Part shown: piece by piece, positions 45,769 to 58,575 of the stretch
Layout of the letters: each line of letters starts with the position of its first letter
How positions within the stretch are numbered: the stretch's first letter is position 1
NCBI GenBank assembly: GCA_900095095.1
Contig: FMBT01000344.1
Span: forward strand, 62,001 to 126,000
Reading direction: 5' to 3'
Length of the DNA: 64,000 nucleotides
DNA from: Fragilariopsis cylindrus CCMP1102
Lineage: Eukaryota > Bacillariophyta > Bacillariophyceae > Bacillariales > Bacillariaceae
Translations under genes and position numbers: made by a program
Notes under the pieces: generated by a model
Told to the model about the DNA's origin: nothing
Seen by the model: only the letters and a program-made list of their open reading frames with translations
Databases searched by the model: none

Positions 45769-47920
45769 ATGAGCCACCTCCGTACATTAGAACTGGTTAT
45801 TTCCCAGGTCAGAATCTCATTTCAACCAAAGCATGATCCTAGTCGAAAACTTGCGGAAGAGATCGAGGTGAGTAATATTCTTTGTTAGCTAACATAAAAA
45901 CGAGAGAAATATTAATATTGTTATTCCTGTTGTCGAATGTCAATTGGAAGAAGATATTCAAAACAGAGTCTCACTGTCTATTTGTCATCCTCTCTTCATA
46001 ACTTACCTTACAGTCATGCAAAAGAAAAATTTGGGAGTGCATAGACCCGGCAGAGCGAAAACAGTATTTCGAAAAGAAACAAAAGAAACATATGAAGCAG
46101 GATGGTTACGTCGAAAGCAACAGCGAAGATTCACGTCAGTCGTCTATCAACCGGCCTCCTGTGGTAACTGCGAAGATAGGGCAGCAATTGTCGGCGATCA
46201 AAAATTGGAGTCAACCACCACCAAAGCAATCAACACAAACTCGATCGGATATCGAATTGAAGATCTTCGTAATGAAGGTTGTCGAACTCAAAAAAGAGTT
46301 GAAGGAACGAGGTTGTGATACGGTAGGATTAAAGAAAGATCTCAGGACTCGTCTAATCAGTGTAATGCTTGAACAACTTGACCAAGAAGAACCCAACAAG
46401 ATAGCTGGTGTCTCCTATTCGAACACTATTGTCGAATCGATCATGGAGCACAAAGAAATCTCTGATACAGTGGAGATATCGAAAGATAATATTCCCGATA
46501 GCAGTGACGAAAAATTAGATCATGAACTGGTACCACCACCACCTCTAGATAATAGCAGTGATCACATTCCACAAGAAGATCGAAGGAAAGAATCCATGAG
46601 CTCGATGCAGGTTGAGCATCATAGTACAGGGGTCGAACAAGTTAAAACAATGGAAATCGCGCAAGAAGATAATGAAGAGAAACAAGAGAATTCCCTGTGA
46701 AATGCTCCTCTGGTCAGGTACATAACGTATCAACTTCTTCTATATGCAATGAATCTTCGAAAAGGCAGGAAAATTCAGTAACCGCAATCAGTGAAGAAGC
46801 GGTATTTTCTTCCCTCGGAAATTCTGCTTCGGACGGTTCTAGTGGATGTCCTTCGACCGAACAAGAAGAAACACCTGAAGTTGCGGCTCCACTTCTTAAG
46901 TCTAGAACGATTTCCGAAATCAAGGAAACAAGTTTTGATAACGATGATATATCTGCACCGGCATCAGAAGTAAGTTGTTCTTCAAAGGCTTCGGGTTCGG
47001 GTCATAGTGTAAAGGATATGGTGTCCAAATTTTCTGGATTTTCAAGCCTTCCTTCAAGCAGCTCTGGCGGCTCTGCACTTTCAAAGGGATTACAAGCAAA
47101 GAAAGAGGCTAGACAGGCTAAGATCGCTGAGATGCGTGCAAAGGTAAGACCAGAAAAACGTAGCACTTATTCCATGAGATATTGGTTCCACCTGGAATTG
47201 TTTGTTTGATGCGTAAATCAAAAAATCACTGACGACATTCGTTTCCTTTATTTTTGTACAGAGCAAGCCAGTAACATCATCAAAAACTGCACTAACATCG
47301 AAGGAATACTCCACCACATTATCTTCTCTGAATGCACTGCATCAAAAACAACAAGCGCCAAAAAGAAGAATCTTGCCACACAAATGAGAGAGAAAGCAGC
47401 TGCGCATGCGTACAAGAACAAAATGACCAACCCAGTTTCAAAAACAGTTACAAATACAACCATGGGATCTACTAACAAGCGAATCTTACCATTTACAAAC
47501 AATTCTAATAATTCGAATATTGCGGCACATAATCCTTCTGGCGCTACTCTAAAGCAAGCTGGCGTAAACAACTCACTTGGTGCTAAGCTAAAGCAAGATG
47601 CACTGTTGAAAAAATCGAAGGTGATGTCTCCGATGGATACGTACGAAATCTCAGACAGAGAGGATAGTGATACTGATGATAGTGACAGCGATTCTGAAAA
47701 CGAGAAAACGAAAAAGAAAATCCCAACATGGGCTTTGAGAGCCAATCTTTATCCTGCTCTTGAGAAGCAGTACAACGGACATATTGGCAGTCGAAAAGTT
47801 GATCCCGACGAGATATTTCCTGAAGTTCAGAGCTGTGATTTAGAAGCTATCTTCGGTACCAAAAAAGCCAAGGCTTACAGAAGCCGGGCTAGTTCTGGGA
47901 ACTGGGCTCAGGATAAGTGA
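45769..47920 (+). CDS. INCENP: INCENP-like chromosomal passenger protein with SAP domain
   Basis: Three exons: 45769-45867, 46014-47143 and 47262-47920, with introns of 146 and 118 nt (GTGAGT...ACAG and GTAAGA...ACAG). The N-terminal helix region is followed by a SAP DNA-binding motif (VVELKKELKERGCDTVGLKK), a long Ser/Glu-rich linker and a short coiled coil (GLQAKKEARQAKIAEMRAK). The C-terminus is a clear IN-box: IPTWALRANLYPALEKQY, VDPDEIFPEV, CDLEAIFG and SRASSGNW, where the SS is the usual Aurora phosphorylation site. INCENP binds and activates Aurora B kinase in mitosis. Two -1 breaks, each at a GG (near 46698 and 47339), were bridged. Confidence 0.85.
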
Positions 47921-48593
47921 CTGTCGCCGAAAAGCTTGTCTACAAGAGAGAAATGGGTTTTGCAACCGATACTGAGGTAACAGAAATATAAGATGACGGT
48001 CGCCGGAAAACTATTTTTGCAACATATACTGAGTTATTAGAAATATAAGTTAGATAGAGGCATTCATTGGGCATCCGTGGTCCTGCACATTAAAGGAACA
48101 AAAGACGAGATTCAATAACGATGAAGTGGATTCTTTGTTATGAATTCTTCCAGCTACACGCGTATTCGGCACCAACAATACCGTCCGAAATTTGGGTAGA
48201 AATCCTCTGGGATTCATCAGAGACTAGTAGTAATCATCTATTTTATAGCTTTAAGACTATTCGTCATCATACGATATTGCATTACAATTGTAGTTCTTTT
48301 GCTCAAAAGGGTAGAGCGTAGCGCAGCATCTACGACTTTTCCTAGTAGGAAATAACGAATGTATCTCCTCTATCTAGGAAAGTCTAAGCTCCAATGTTTG
48401 AATATCAGTGTTTGGGTGATTCACTCGTGATCAAATCGGGTTGTAGTTCTCTGAATATAATATCACCTTTTAATCTAGCTAGTTAGGAAATATTAAATTC
48501 GAGAGCTTCAGTTCAAGCTCCAATTATGGAGATACCAGTTATTGGATCCTAACTTAGTCATACTCTGAATTATCAAGTCTATTCGGTCTGCTC
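47921..48593. other. Intergenic with a diverged direct repeat
   Basis: A ~75-bp sequence after the INCENP stop is repeated in diverged form (GTCGCCG...TTTTGCAAC.GATACTGAG.TA), up to about 48050. Nothing else supported. Confidence 0.5.
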
Positions 48594-50788
48594 TTAAGTC
48601 TCAGAGATTTTATTCCGGGGAAGATTCTGCCGATGGTTCCGGCAAATATTTCCAGGGTTCATAATTCCATGAGGATCGAAGATTCTCTTTATGTCGTACA
48701 TAGCTCGAAGAGTAGACGGAGTCTTAATTCGAGTCATATACTCGTTCTTGTACTGTCCCAGCCATGTTCTGCAGATATCGAACCATTTCTTTTCATGACT
48801 TCTTCAAAGATCCCTTCATCAATAATCTTTAACAGTCACTATCGCGTTCAAAGCTGTTTGGAGAAACAATATTACAATGGAGATTGCCGTCTAAATTGAA
48901 TAATGAAAAAACAGATATTGTAATGATCATTTGGTAATGTGATGTGTGGTTTATTGAAAAGCAGATAGATCATCAGAACAGTGTTAGTGCGGTATCGTTA
49001 CTGTCAAGTATCGATCTACAGGAGATTATGTTTATATACTTCCATTTTTTTTCTCATATCTTGCCTAATTCTTACCTATGATGTGACCCCAATTTCCACA
49101 GATAAGATTTTTATCGGAAGAAGCTGCCTTCTGCTGGTCGTGCGATGCATCTATTAGTCGGACTTTCATATCGTGAATAAAACTATCGAAATCGATTGCA
49201 GCCAATGAAATATCGTATTTATAGACGTAGCCTTTGGTATGTGATTGATGTGGAAACGTTCCGATCACATGTTAAAAAGAAAGTGTCAGATGGATACATC
49301 TCTGCCGATTTCAAAAATTTAGTCATAGTGTGATCACTACACGTACCCATTGCGGCGGTAGCCGGATTGCAAAGTTCTCGAATCTTCCAAAAGTCTTCTA
49401 TCTGTCCTAAATTTTGTGCCATCACTCCGTCTACTACGAGACCTTCCTCCATGATACACTCAAAAAATGATTCGAGTTTTTCCCGGTCATGGTTGTTGTC
49501 GGACCCGTGGGTTTCGATAAGAATGCTGTACGGATCAATAATGGTGTCGTTATTAATGGTGGTAGCAGGTGTAACATTTCCAATATCGAGCGGGAATCGA
49601 ATCGATGGATATGCAGCTCGAACTAACTCCAAAACATCACGATCCATGAATTCGAACGCAGCCAATATTTCGTTCAAGTGATCGGTTCGGGCCAACGTTA
49701 ATACCCGTACAACATCTGACAATGACGCACATGTTACCCACATCGCGCCCCTTGATACTGGGAGGGGTGGGCACCGTAATGAGACCTTAGTGACAACTCC
49801 CAGTGTCCCCTCACCGCCAATGAACAGATGTTTAAGATGATATCCAGTGTTGTCCTTAAGATGTGAGACAGGGTCGTATCCTAAATTGAGGACGTCTCCA
49901 GTCGGTGTCACTACCTCGAGACCCAATACATTTGCATGGAGACTTCCGTATCGGTAATAATATACTCCACCAGCGTTGGTGGAAACGTTTCCACCAATTT
50001 GACATGATCCCTTGGCACCTAGGTCGACTGGGACAAATTACCATTCTTGGCTGCATAATTTTGTAATTCTTCTAAAATACAACCAGCATCGGCTCGTATA
50101 ACACTACCATCTTTTTTATCATAGCATTCGATTTATTCATTTTCTCCAATGATAGAATGACTTCACCTCCAATTCCAACGCTCCCTCCGACTAATCCTGT
50201 ATTACCACCCTGTGGTACAACACCTATTCGACGTTGTGGCAATAGCTTAAAATACGACTAACTTCTTTGTCGATTCAGGCCGTACGACAATGGATGAAGA
50301 ACCTCGATAGTGTCCCGTCCAATCAACGTTGTATTTCTCAAGCGAAGTGTCGTCGTCGTTGTCGTTATTAGGTGCCATTGTCTTAAAAGTCGTTAGGAGA
50401 CTTCCCGGTCTCGAATCCATCAGAAAAAAAGTTATCAGCGTCAATCGAATTGGGAGTCTCAAGATGAGAAAATTCTTTCGATGCTAAAACGGAATTATCA
50501 TTATCATTGTCATTGCCATCATTGGTACTTTGTGTCGCAAATCCTTTTTTGATTGTCGTGAAGTATGAAACATATGAGGAAGAATATGATAATGAAGACG
50601 AATTCGACAGGGACGTCGTTGTCAAAAATCGTTAAACGAGTTCTTCTGGATTGGAAAAGAACCAAGATTAAGACCACGATGGGTCCCAAAACGACAATAT
50701 GTTGTGTATTGCGTTGCTTGACGTGTCGTTTCGAATACCACGCCGTTGTTGCATTCTTTATTATTGAACGACAGCGTATACCTGCCAT
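48594..50788 (-). CDS. D2HGDH: D-2-hydroxyglutarate dehydrogenase, mitochondrial
   Basis: FAD-linked oxidase that oxidises D-2-hydroxyglutarate to 2-oxoglutarate. Motifs in order: [47 protein letters not shown] (FAD binding), [49 protein letters not shown] and [12 protein letters not shown] near the C-terminus. Introns at 49346-49232 (115 nt) and 49075-48891 (185 nt) join in frame with GT-AG ends. At least seven -1 steps in short runs break the frame (near 48755, 48826, 50036, 50130, 50235, 50260 and 50405). The start at 50788 gives a basic mitochondrial-type leader ([20 protein letters not shown]), but one more step is then needed, so the start is tentative. Confidence 0.85.
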
Positions 50789-51576
50789 CGTCGTATATTA
50801 TAACTACTAGATAATGGACGGTGTCTGCTCGTTCTGAGATTCGATGAAGGGGGAAAAGGCTGATTGACTGGTACTGCCTCATACAGATGATTGAAAAAAT
50901 CAATTATCAATGATGAAGATCCCGATGGGTGCTGATGAGCAATGTAGACGAAAAAGGAGCAAGTCTAGTTTTCTTCCAAAAAAGGAAAGATTTGAATTAT
51001 GTACACTACGAACTAGGTTAAAAACTAGTCGAAAGATAGGTTGGGACGACGAATTCCTCTTCTTATCGCATGCTGATCCAGGATGTCGTTGTTTGTTTGT
51101 TCTTATCCTCATTCAATTGTCGATACGAGTAAAATTTGTCGCAAATTTCATCAAAATTATCTTCGAATTTTTCAAGTCACACTAAAGAGAAACGCGCGCA
51201 AAACTTATGTTTTCGCGCGTCGACGTCAAAATATCAAAAGATACAAAATAGTAAGTTACCCGAAATAAGATTTTTACATTACAGTGTATGGCTGAATATT
51301 CGATTTCTGTATTAACTTCGCCTGGGACTTCATCTAGTCTGCTATTCCCTTCGCTTCGGTGGGTTTGAGGTGTTTGATTTGTAAGATAATATTATCGAAA
51401 ACAATATTCCGTGAATATGATGGTGATGATGAGGAGACGGATCGGGATGGTCGATGGACGATTGAGCATCAAAAAACCTAATAATACTGGTCGTCTTTGA
51501 ATTTTAGATATAAAAATATGTGTAGTTACTCTATATCCTACCAGTACTAATATCATAAGAGATAATATATATTGAA
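50789..51576. other. Intergenic, ~0.8 kb
   Basis: Spacer between two minus-strand genes. Short plus-strand frames (near 50910-51185) have weak coding character and no recognisable family. Confidence 0.5.
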
Positions 51577-53179
51577 TTATTTGAGTTCTACGACACCAGC
51601 TCTTTTCTTCCCTGCTCTCAAAACAATCTCGGTCTTACCGTCAAAGTCTTCTATTTCAGAGCAGCCATCTCATCAGTGATTTTCTCATCTCCCACTTTGG
51701 CGCCGCCACCAGCGATTAACCGCCTTGCTTCCTTCTTACTTTTAGATAGTTCGAGTTCTAAGAATAGGTCCGCAAATCGCTTACCATCACCCTCTAGATC
51801 GGAGGTCTCTACAAATATACGAGGTAGACCATCGGTCGATTCACCGGCGCCTTCAAACATATTTTGAACCGTCTCGTTGATTTTAACCAACATTCTTTTC
51901 CGTGAAGCATAGCTGTCGCTTCATCTGCCAAAATAATTTTTGCTTGATTGATGGCAGAGCCTTCCATTTTCTCTAGTTTATCAATTTCTTCGAGTGAAAG
52001 TTCTGTAAATAATTTCAAAAACTTAATAACATCTTCATCAGATGTATTCCTCCAAAATTGCCAGTAGTCGTATTCGGAAAGTTTATCAACATTCAACCAA
52101 ATAGCTCCACCGGCCGTTTTACCCATTTTTGTTCCATCTGATTTGGTAATGAGAGGAGCCGTTAGCGCAAATAGTTGTGCCCCGTCACATCGACGGCCTA
52201 ATTCTGTACCACTGACCATGTTGCCCCACTGATCACTTCCACCGAGTTGTAGTGTGGTATTATGACGTCTGTATAATTCTAAGAAATCGTAGGCCTGTAA
52301 GATCATGTAATTGAACTCCAAAAATGAAAATGGTGCCTCTCTAGTCAACCGTTGCTTAACTGATTCAAAGCTTAACATTCGATTGATACTAAATTGGGTA
52401 CCATAATCTCGCAAAAATTCTAAATAGTTCAGTTCGGACAACCAATCATTATTGTTGACCATAATAGCAGCATTTTTCGCAGAATTGTCGTCGTCGTCGT
52501 TTTCAAAGTCTAAGAATGTTTTGAACACCTTCGAAATACCGGCAATGTTTCGCTCTACACCTTCGTCATCCAATAATTTACGACTTTCATCCTTACCAGT
52601 AGGATCACCCACCTTGGAGGTTCCTCCACCAATCAAAACAATTGGTCGATGTCCCGATTTTTGCAAATGTCGAAGAATCATAATCTGTAACAAACTTCCC
52701 ACGTGTAAGGAATCTGCTGTAGCATCAAAACCCAAATATGCACTAACAACGTCGCCACCCTCGTCGTTGTCCTTCTCCATTAGCTTCGCATCCAAATCGA
52801 CAATTCCTGTACATTGGTGAAGAAATCCTCTATCTCTCATGGTTTTTAAGAAGTCAGATTGGAGTCCTTTCAATGCTTCGGCCTCTTGGATATAAATGGA
52901 AGATGACGATGATTCTTCTTCTTCTTCTTCTTCTATCGGTGCCGACAATGTTGATGATGAGGAATCCACTTCTGCTGGGTTTGTAGTCGACGATGACATA
53001 CGAGCAATTAAACAACGACGACTCGTCGCATTTATCAAACTTATTCTTCCGCTGAAGCTTGTTCTTGCAGGACGCAATAAGCATCTTTGAAATGCCCTGA
53101 CCATATTATTAGACGAAGATAACGCTATTGCGGACAGAATCATCGTCGTCGAGCAAATATAACTACCGATTAGCTTCAT
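51577..53179 (-). CDS. YARS2: Tyrosyl-tRNA synthetase, organellar (bacterial type)
   Basis: Class Ic synthetase of bacterial type. Motifs: [16 protein letters not shown] (HIGH-like), [33 protein letters not shown] and [11 protein letters not shown] (KMSKS equivalent). A C-terminal S4 RNA-binding domain follows ([20 protein letters not shown]). The true ATG is at 53179. Its leader has a signal-like stretch, then VRAFQRC, consistent with the Phe of diatom plastid-import leaders; dual plastid/mitochondrial targeting is likely but inferred. Two -1 breaks (near 51893, and in an A-run near 51662) separate the S4 domain and the last ~28 residues; reading through gives a natural end at 51577. Diatoms have a separate cytosolic enzyme. 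Confidence 0.9.
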
Positions 53180-53673
53180 TCTATTGGCAAAATAGTATAT
53201 ATTTTTTACTATTAAATTTGCGATGCTATTAGGAGACTGGCTTCGCAAACGGAATGAAGTTTAGAGAATAAACGAATGAATCGATTGGTACGTATGCTTG
53301 TGCAATAGCTTCAATACTGTCGAACTTGTAATAGAATGGAGTAGAATGGAAACGTAATGTGTGATGTGGATGTGGAAGAGACGCTTTTGTGATTATACCG
53401 GTATGATGTTTTCGACCGTAGAAAATTGAAAACCGCGCAAAACGTCATCAGCGATCCAAGACTGATTCAGTCACAGTTGTTTTAAACGTAAAAAAAGAGA
53501 ACTAATTCCTCCTATCCGGGAACAGCAAATAGATAACTACAAAAGCTAGAAAACAATTAGCAACTACTGGTATCAGCTAGTCACTCACCAGCAATTCCTA
53601 GTTCAATCCTTTCTTTAGCAATGTTAGATCGAATATTAAATTGAAATTATTATTATTAATATTTTTATTATCA
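53180..53673. other. Intergenic, 0.5 kb
   Basis: Spacer between two minus-strand genes; nothing recognised. Confidence 0.6.
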
Positions 53674-54733
53674 TCATTTGCTAAAAAATGGATTCCTGCT
53701 TTCAGATTTTTTATCATCGGCGGTCCATTCGTTCAGATTGATACGCAATCGAATATCACCCTCCTGCATGTTAAATCCAACCACAGTCTTACAAGATAGT
53801 CTACATTTTGGATTATTCTTCATTAGTTTTTCTTCTGTAATGCCAATCGGGCTCAATATTTGCATACCCATGTCAACCGCCACCGTGCACTTGCCACCGC
53901 AGAAGTCACACTTACCGGCGTCCCGATCTTCAAAGATAATCCCTCGGTTTTGCAATGCTCGTTTGAGATTTTCACCAGCAAATAATTCCACTGTTTCCGT
54001 ATTGCTGACGCCCTCGGCGCATTGTATCGGTGGATACTCCACGACGACGTTTATTTTAGGCCATCTACGAATTCTTTTCAAGTTCAACACAATAGAGTCA
54101 ATTTCTGGAGGAAAGGAACCTAATAGACCGATAGTCGTGTCGAAGTTCTTGCATTCGCAATCGAACATTTCTCTCGATTCGTTACTACCCCCCGAAGACG
54201 TCGTCACTTTCTTGACCTCCACGCTCGTAATCGAATCTCCTGCGATAATCCCTGCTTTTTCTGCGTTTCCACTGACACCAGACACGATAGTAAGACCAAA
54301 GTCGTCGTCTCGGCCACCTGCGAGTTCTAATAATTCAATTCCCATTCCCCATCTCTCCTGACAATGACACGAACGTCATCCACGAAATGATTTTTGATTT
54401 CGAATCTAAAAACGGAACCCCCGCTACTCGATCTAATCGATCGTCAGGACTTACGGATACCGTCCAGATATCAGCAGCTGCTTCCGCGTCGACGTTGTAT
54501 TTGTTTTCATCCACCGCACTGTTGGCATCTGGATCTTTCACTGGGATAGGTTTTTCAAAATCAGAATCGGCAGGAGCCATCAAACGGAGCAATAAATCCT
54601 CAGCTACTGCTGCTCCGTTTCCGTTTCCGTTTTTCATTCCATTCGCCCGTCGGATCTTGCTTGGTGCGAATGCGAATGATCCCGATATTGATACTATCAT
54701 CAAACCTACTACATTTACAAGGAAGGACTTCAT
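53674..54733 (-). CDS. Plastid PDZ plus 2Fe-2S ferredoxin-like protein
   Basis: The leader MKSFLVNVVGLMIVSISGSF is followed directly by AFAP, a diatom plastid-import motif. A PDZ-type domain follows: GMGIELLELAGG, FGLTIVSGVSGNAEKAGIIAGDSI and SIVLNLKRI. The C-terminal domain resembles a 2Fe-2S ferredoxin: VELFAGENLKRALQNRGI, the cysteines in CDFCGGKC, ILSPIGITEEKL, then CRLSCKTVVG and GDIRLRINL. The spacing of the cysteines (C-x2-C-x3-C ... C-x3-C) is not the plant ferredoxin one, so metal binding is inferred. The frame steps near 54390 and 54350 between leader and PDZ. It may be a thylakoid-assembly or redox factor. Confidence 0.7.
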
Positions 54734-55092
54734 CGTGATTACAGGTATAAATAATATTTATCTGAAGTATATGTATTTTTTAAGTATGTGCTTGTTCGAT
54801 TGTGTGCAATGAAATAATAAGTCAGTTTTATTGCTTTCTTTAGTAGTAGTGTAGAAAATTCAAAAATAAAACTGCTCACCTCGTCATCGATGCCGATCAG
54901 TCATAGATTTGTGATTTTTCTGACGTGCACGACTGACTAAAGATGCTGACGAATACGATTTCACAAATCATAACTAACTACTCATGTTATTACTTTCAAC
55001 TTGGAGGTGAACGTTATTAGGTTAGGCTAGAGTAGAGTAGCTAGAGAGGTACATGTGCTAGTTCAGTCGTTTCGTTGGCCAGTAGCTAGACC
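54734..55092. other. Divergent intergenic region
   Basis: 359 bp between the PDZ-ferredoxin gene and the carrier; it must hold both promoters. No element identified. Confidence 0.5.
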
Positions 55093-56022
55093 ATGAAATC
55101 CGTGAATTTAGGAGAAGAAGCCATTGGTGGCCTATCTGCTGGAGTTTTAGGGACAATCATTGGATTTCCGTTAGACCTGATCAAAACAAGGTTGCAAACA
55201 GGGTCGTCGGGACAACCATCACAATCAATTATATCCATTGGAAAAGGGATTGTTCGAAGCGAAGGAATCGGTGCTCTCTATAAAGGAGTCGGACCACCAT
55301 TGATTTCGTTATCAATTCTCAATACTACCACCTTTATCCAATATGCCTACTTTCGAGAATTGTTTCAAGCGAATCCTGGATGGGATTTTCGAAATTTTCT
55401 TGCTGGCGTTTCTTGTGCACCCTTTGCTGGAATAGTTTCCACTATTGAAAATTTCACGAAGACTCAAATGCAACTCGATAATATTAAACAACCCAGACGA
55501 GAATTTACTGGTTCCTGGAATTGCTTCACAACGTTGATCCGACAACATGGTGTACGTATCATATACACGGGTCACTTCGTTAATACAATCAGAGAGATAT
55601 CGTTCATCGGTCCCTATTTTTTCTTCTACGAAGGTTTACGAGAGACTTTCATTTGTAAGCAACAAGAACTGAAACGACAGGAGATTTTTCAGCAGCAGCA
55701 GCAGACGTATCCATCTTTTATAACAAATGTCAAATTTGCGATACCTGTTGCCGGTGGAATTTCTGGTGCATTGTCCTGGTCTATTTCCTTTCCTTTGGAT
55801 TGTATACGTGCCGGAGTACAAGGACAACGCATGCCACCCACGAAGAAGGCATTTCAAATATGTCGTGAATTAATTGTAACACGAGGTATCCGTGGCTTAT
55901 ACGCAGGATCGAGTGCCAGCATCGTAAGGGCGTTCTTAGTGTCTGGGTCAAGATTTTCTGCCTACGAGGGTGCCCTGTATGTACTACGAGGAGGACGGAA
56001 CTACGAGAAACACCGTGATTGA
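55093..56022 (+). CDS. Mitochondrial carrier family (SLC25) transporter
   Basis: A 309-residue, three-repeat, six-helix inner-membrane carrier. Signature motifs are PLDLIKTRLQ in repeat 1, STIENFTKTQMQ in repeat 2 and PLDCIRAGVQ in repeat 3. Each is followed by the downstream G...LY.G element (IGALYKGVGPPL; VRIIYTGHFVN; IRGLYAGSSASI). Overall character is closest to the carnitine/acylcarnitine and basic amino-acid branch, but I cannot fix the substrate. Repeat 2 lacks the usual Pro, with Ser-Thr-Ile-Glu instead. A Gln run (IFQQQQQ) lies in the loop before repeat 3. The frame is intact. Confidence 0.9.
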   Translation: MKSVNLGEEAIGGLSAGVLGTIIGFPLDLIKTRLQTGSSGQPSQSIISIGKGIVRSEGIGALYKGVGPPLISLSILNTTTFIQYAYFRELFQANPGWDFRNFLAGVSCAPFAGIVSTIENFTKTQMQLDNIKQPRREFTGSWNCFTTLIRQHGVRIIYTGHFVNTIREISFIGPYFFFYEGLRETFICKQQELKRQEIFQQQQQTYPSFITNVKFAIPVAGGISGALSWSISFPLDCIRAGVQGQRMPPTKKAFQICRELIVTRGIRGLYAGSSASIVRAFLVSGSRFSAYEGALYVLRGGRNYEKHRD

Positions 56023-57025
56023 CATTGACAGTGACATTGACATTGACATTGACAATAAATAGATAGTCGGTTGATCAATTGATGGCAAATAACGGCAGTT
56101 GTTGTAAACTCACACACCGCATCATAATACACGTAGCACATCAATACGACCAATAATCCAAAAAAGACATTGACGACAAGGATGGCTTCGGGGATCGACG
56201 ATTTGAGCAACGAACCTTGTACACAGAGATCCTTTGATCTCTAAATTGATGTTAATGGCATGATTCGTTTCGCTTTTAAAAATACGCCGAGCTACTATGC
56301 ACTCCCATTTCTTGGCATGCAAGTGGACCAAGAATATATACGGTATAGCGTAGCGTGGCAGCTCAAGAAGGATGAATTATCTCTGTCAAAATATCATTAT
56401 TCCGTTTCGGATAGGTCGAAAATCATCCGTTCCTTCTGCGGGAATTTTATACTTTTCGTTCGATTTTGCTCCTGTAATACGAGGCACTGTTAGTTCCAGC
56501 AATAAATATATTGCGTTTCCGAGTTGAGGATATAGTACATACAACTAGGGCGTTGGTGTAAGGCTGCGTGTGATTGCTCCTCACAGTGAAATGTGAGCCA
56601 TGATCCATGCAGAAGTCCAAAAGATGATATCCACGTCTAGCTGGTATTCAATGTAATAATAACAACAAAAAAGACTCTCATAATTTGCAACAAAAAATAT
56701 AGAAATGATATTAATTCTAAAGCCAACTACATGTATGCATGCTATTAATAACATTAATAATACTATAGAAATATTTAAAGTGATATAAATATTTATGTAT
56801 TTTATATGAAATTTTGGATTTAAAATATCCGTTTAGTGTAAATGTGTATAAAAATATGTATATGTATGTATGAAGTAGACATGGTCTGCAACGTTAATGG
56901 GAAAAAAAATTGAATGAATTATTACCCAGTAATATGAACTGAACATACTGTATATAACATCAGTCCAAGTAGTAGGCATAGTAGTAGTAGTTATAGTAGC
57001 AGTAGATTACCCCCCAATGTACTTC
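56023..57025. other. Intergenic, 1 kb
   Basis: Begins with a TGACAT hexamer run that starts at the carrier stop codon (about 56015-56055). The rest is AT-rich with no gene. Confidence 0.6.
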
Positions 57026-58542
57026 TTATTTCGGTGGTGGGACACCAACAAAGTCACGTAATAAATCAGGTGACGAACTTTCAAACAAAATATCATGAAG
57101 GAAACGCTCGAGCAAGAAAACCTTCAGTGATAGATAACCTGGATCCAAACATCGGTACCAACGTTTTCGTTTCTTTAATAAATGCCAACTAGTAATAGCA
57201 TTGGGTAAGTGTTCAACATCGTGTTCTTCCGTTACGGCAAGTGGGCTCATGTTGGCAATAACAGCGGTACATCCTTCATGTACTTTGGTAACCTTGTTAC
57301 TTAATTCTTGAAAGTCTGAGTATCGTTTCCATACTCCGATCGTATCTCTGATGGAACCTTCACGGTAAATAACAAGAAATTGCGCATGTTTACCCCGTTT
57401 TTCAGACTCAACAACTCGATAGCTCGCAACAGAAATATTGACGGTATCTACAGCTGTTACAAGATCCCCGTTGACACTTGGTCTAGCAAAGCTCTTACTA
57501 ACAGTCGTTCCGAACACATTGTCGCCCTTAGTAAATACAGTTAAATCACCGCTGCTACCACTGGTACTTTTCACGACTCTATGTTGATTATTTTGAAGGT
57601 GCGGTGGTTGTTGACCACGAACACTTCCACTTCCATTCATTCCTGGAACAACAAATGAATGTATACCGCCTCGAGATGGGTCGTTCAATCTTGATACTAA
57701 CGCTTCTTCCACAACATCTTGTTTCCCACCTCCGCCAACACCAGTATCCGCAGCAGATGCCGTTATGTTTACCAGATTATAATTGGAATTTCCTGTCCCT
57801 GACGTAGCACTTGTACAACCAAAGTTCCCATCAGCAAATGGGCTAAGATGAACGGATGATGTTGCCGTTAAAACTTCTTTTGGCATTTGATATGCAACTT
57901 CTGACCTAGAAAAATTTTCAGCCCACATTGCTGTTATAGAGAAAAAGATTGTGACGAATAAGAATAAGAATGGAAATGAGTGAGAGAAGATTAAAAAATA
58001 AATACCATCTAACCTATATGATTTTTTTTAAAGGAATGAGTAGACAAGCATTGCATTGCATCGCATACGGTTGTGATAAAATGATGATACTTTACTTACC
58101 CTCAAAGAATGCACGTTCCTCTACCGGTTGTGGTGGTCTATTCCCTGCTGTGTTTTTCCATAAAAATTGGTCCGATAGTGATTCTTCTAGAACGTAATTC
58201 GGTGCGGTAACAGCTTGAACGGCTGCTTCATTTTCCATATCTCTTGATCTGGGATGAACTAATATCGGTTCAAGATATTCTTGCATATCATCGATTATCA
58301 TTTCATTACCTGTTGGTAATAATGATGCTCTTGTTGTTGCGGTATCGATGATACTGGGTCGAATGTTATTGTTGTTGTTATTATTGTTATTATTATTATT
58401 ATTATTCTCGTTTATGTCATTATTGTTGTTGTTTCTAGCGGTCCTTATCATCCTTTCGTATTTAATGTTACTATCACTGCTACTAGTTGTACCACTACTG
58501 ACCGTGTTATTGATGTTATTGATATTCTTATAGTTTCGTTGT

Positions 58543-58575
<33 letters not shown>

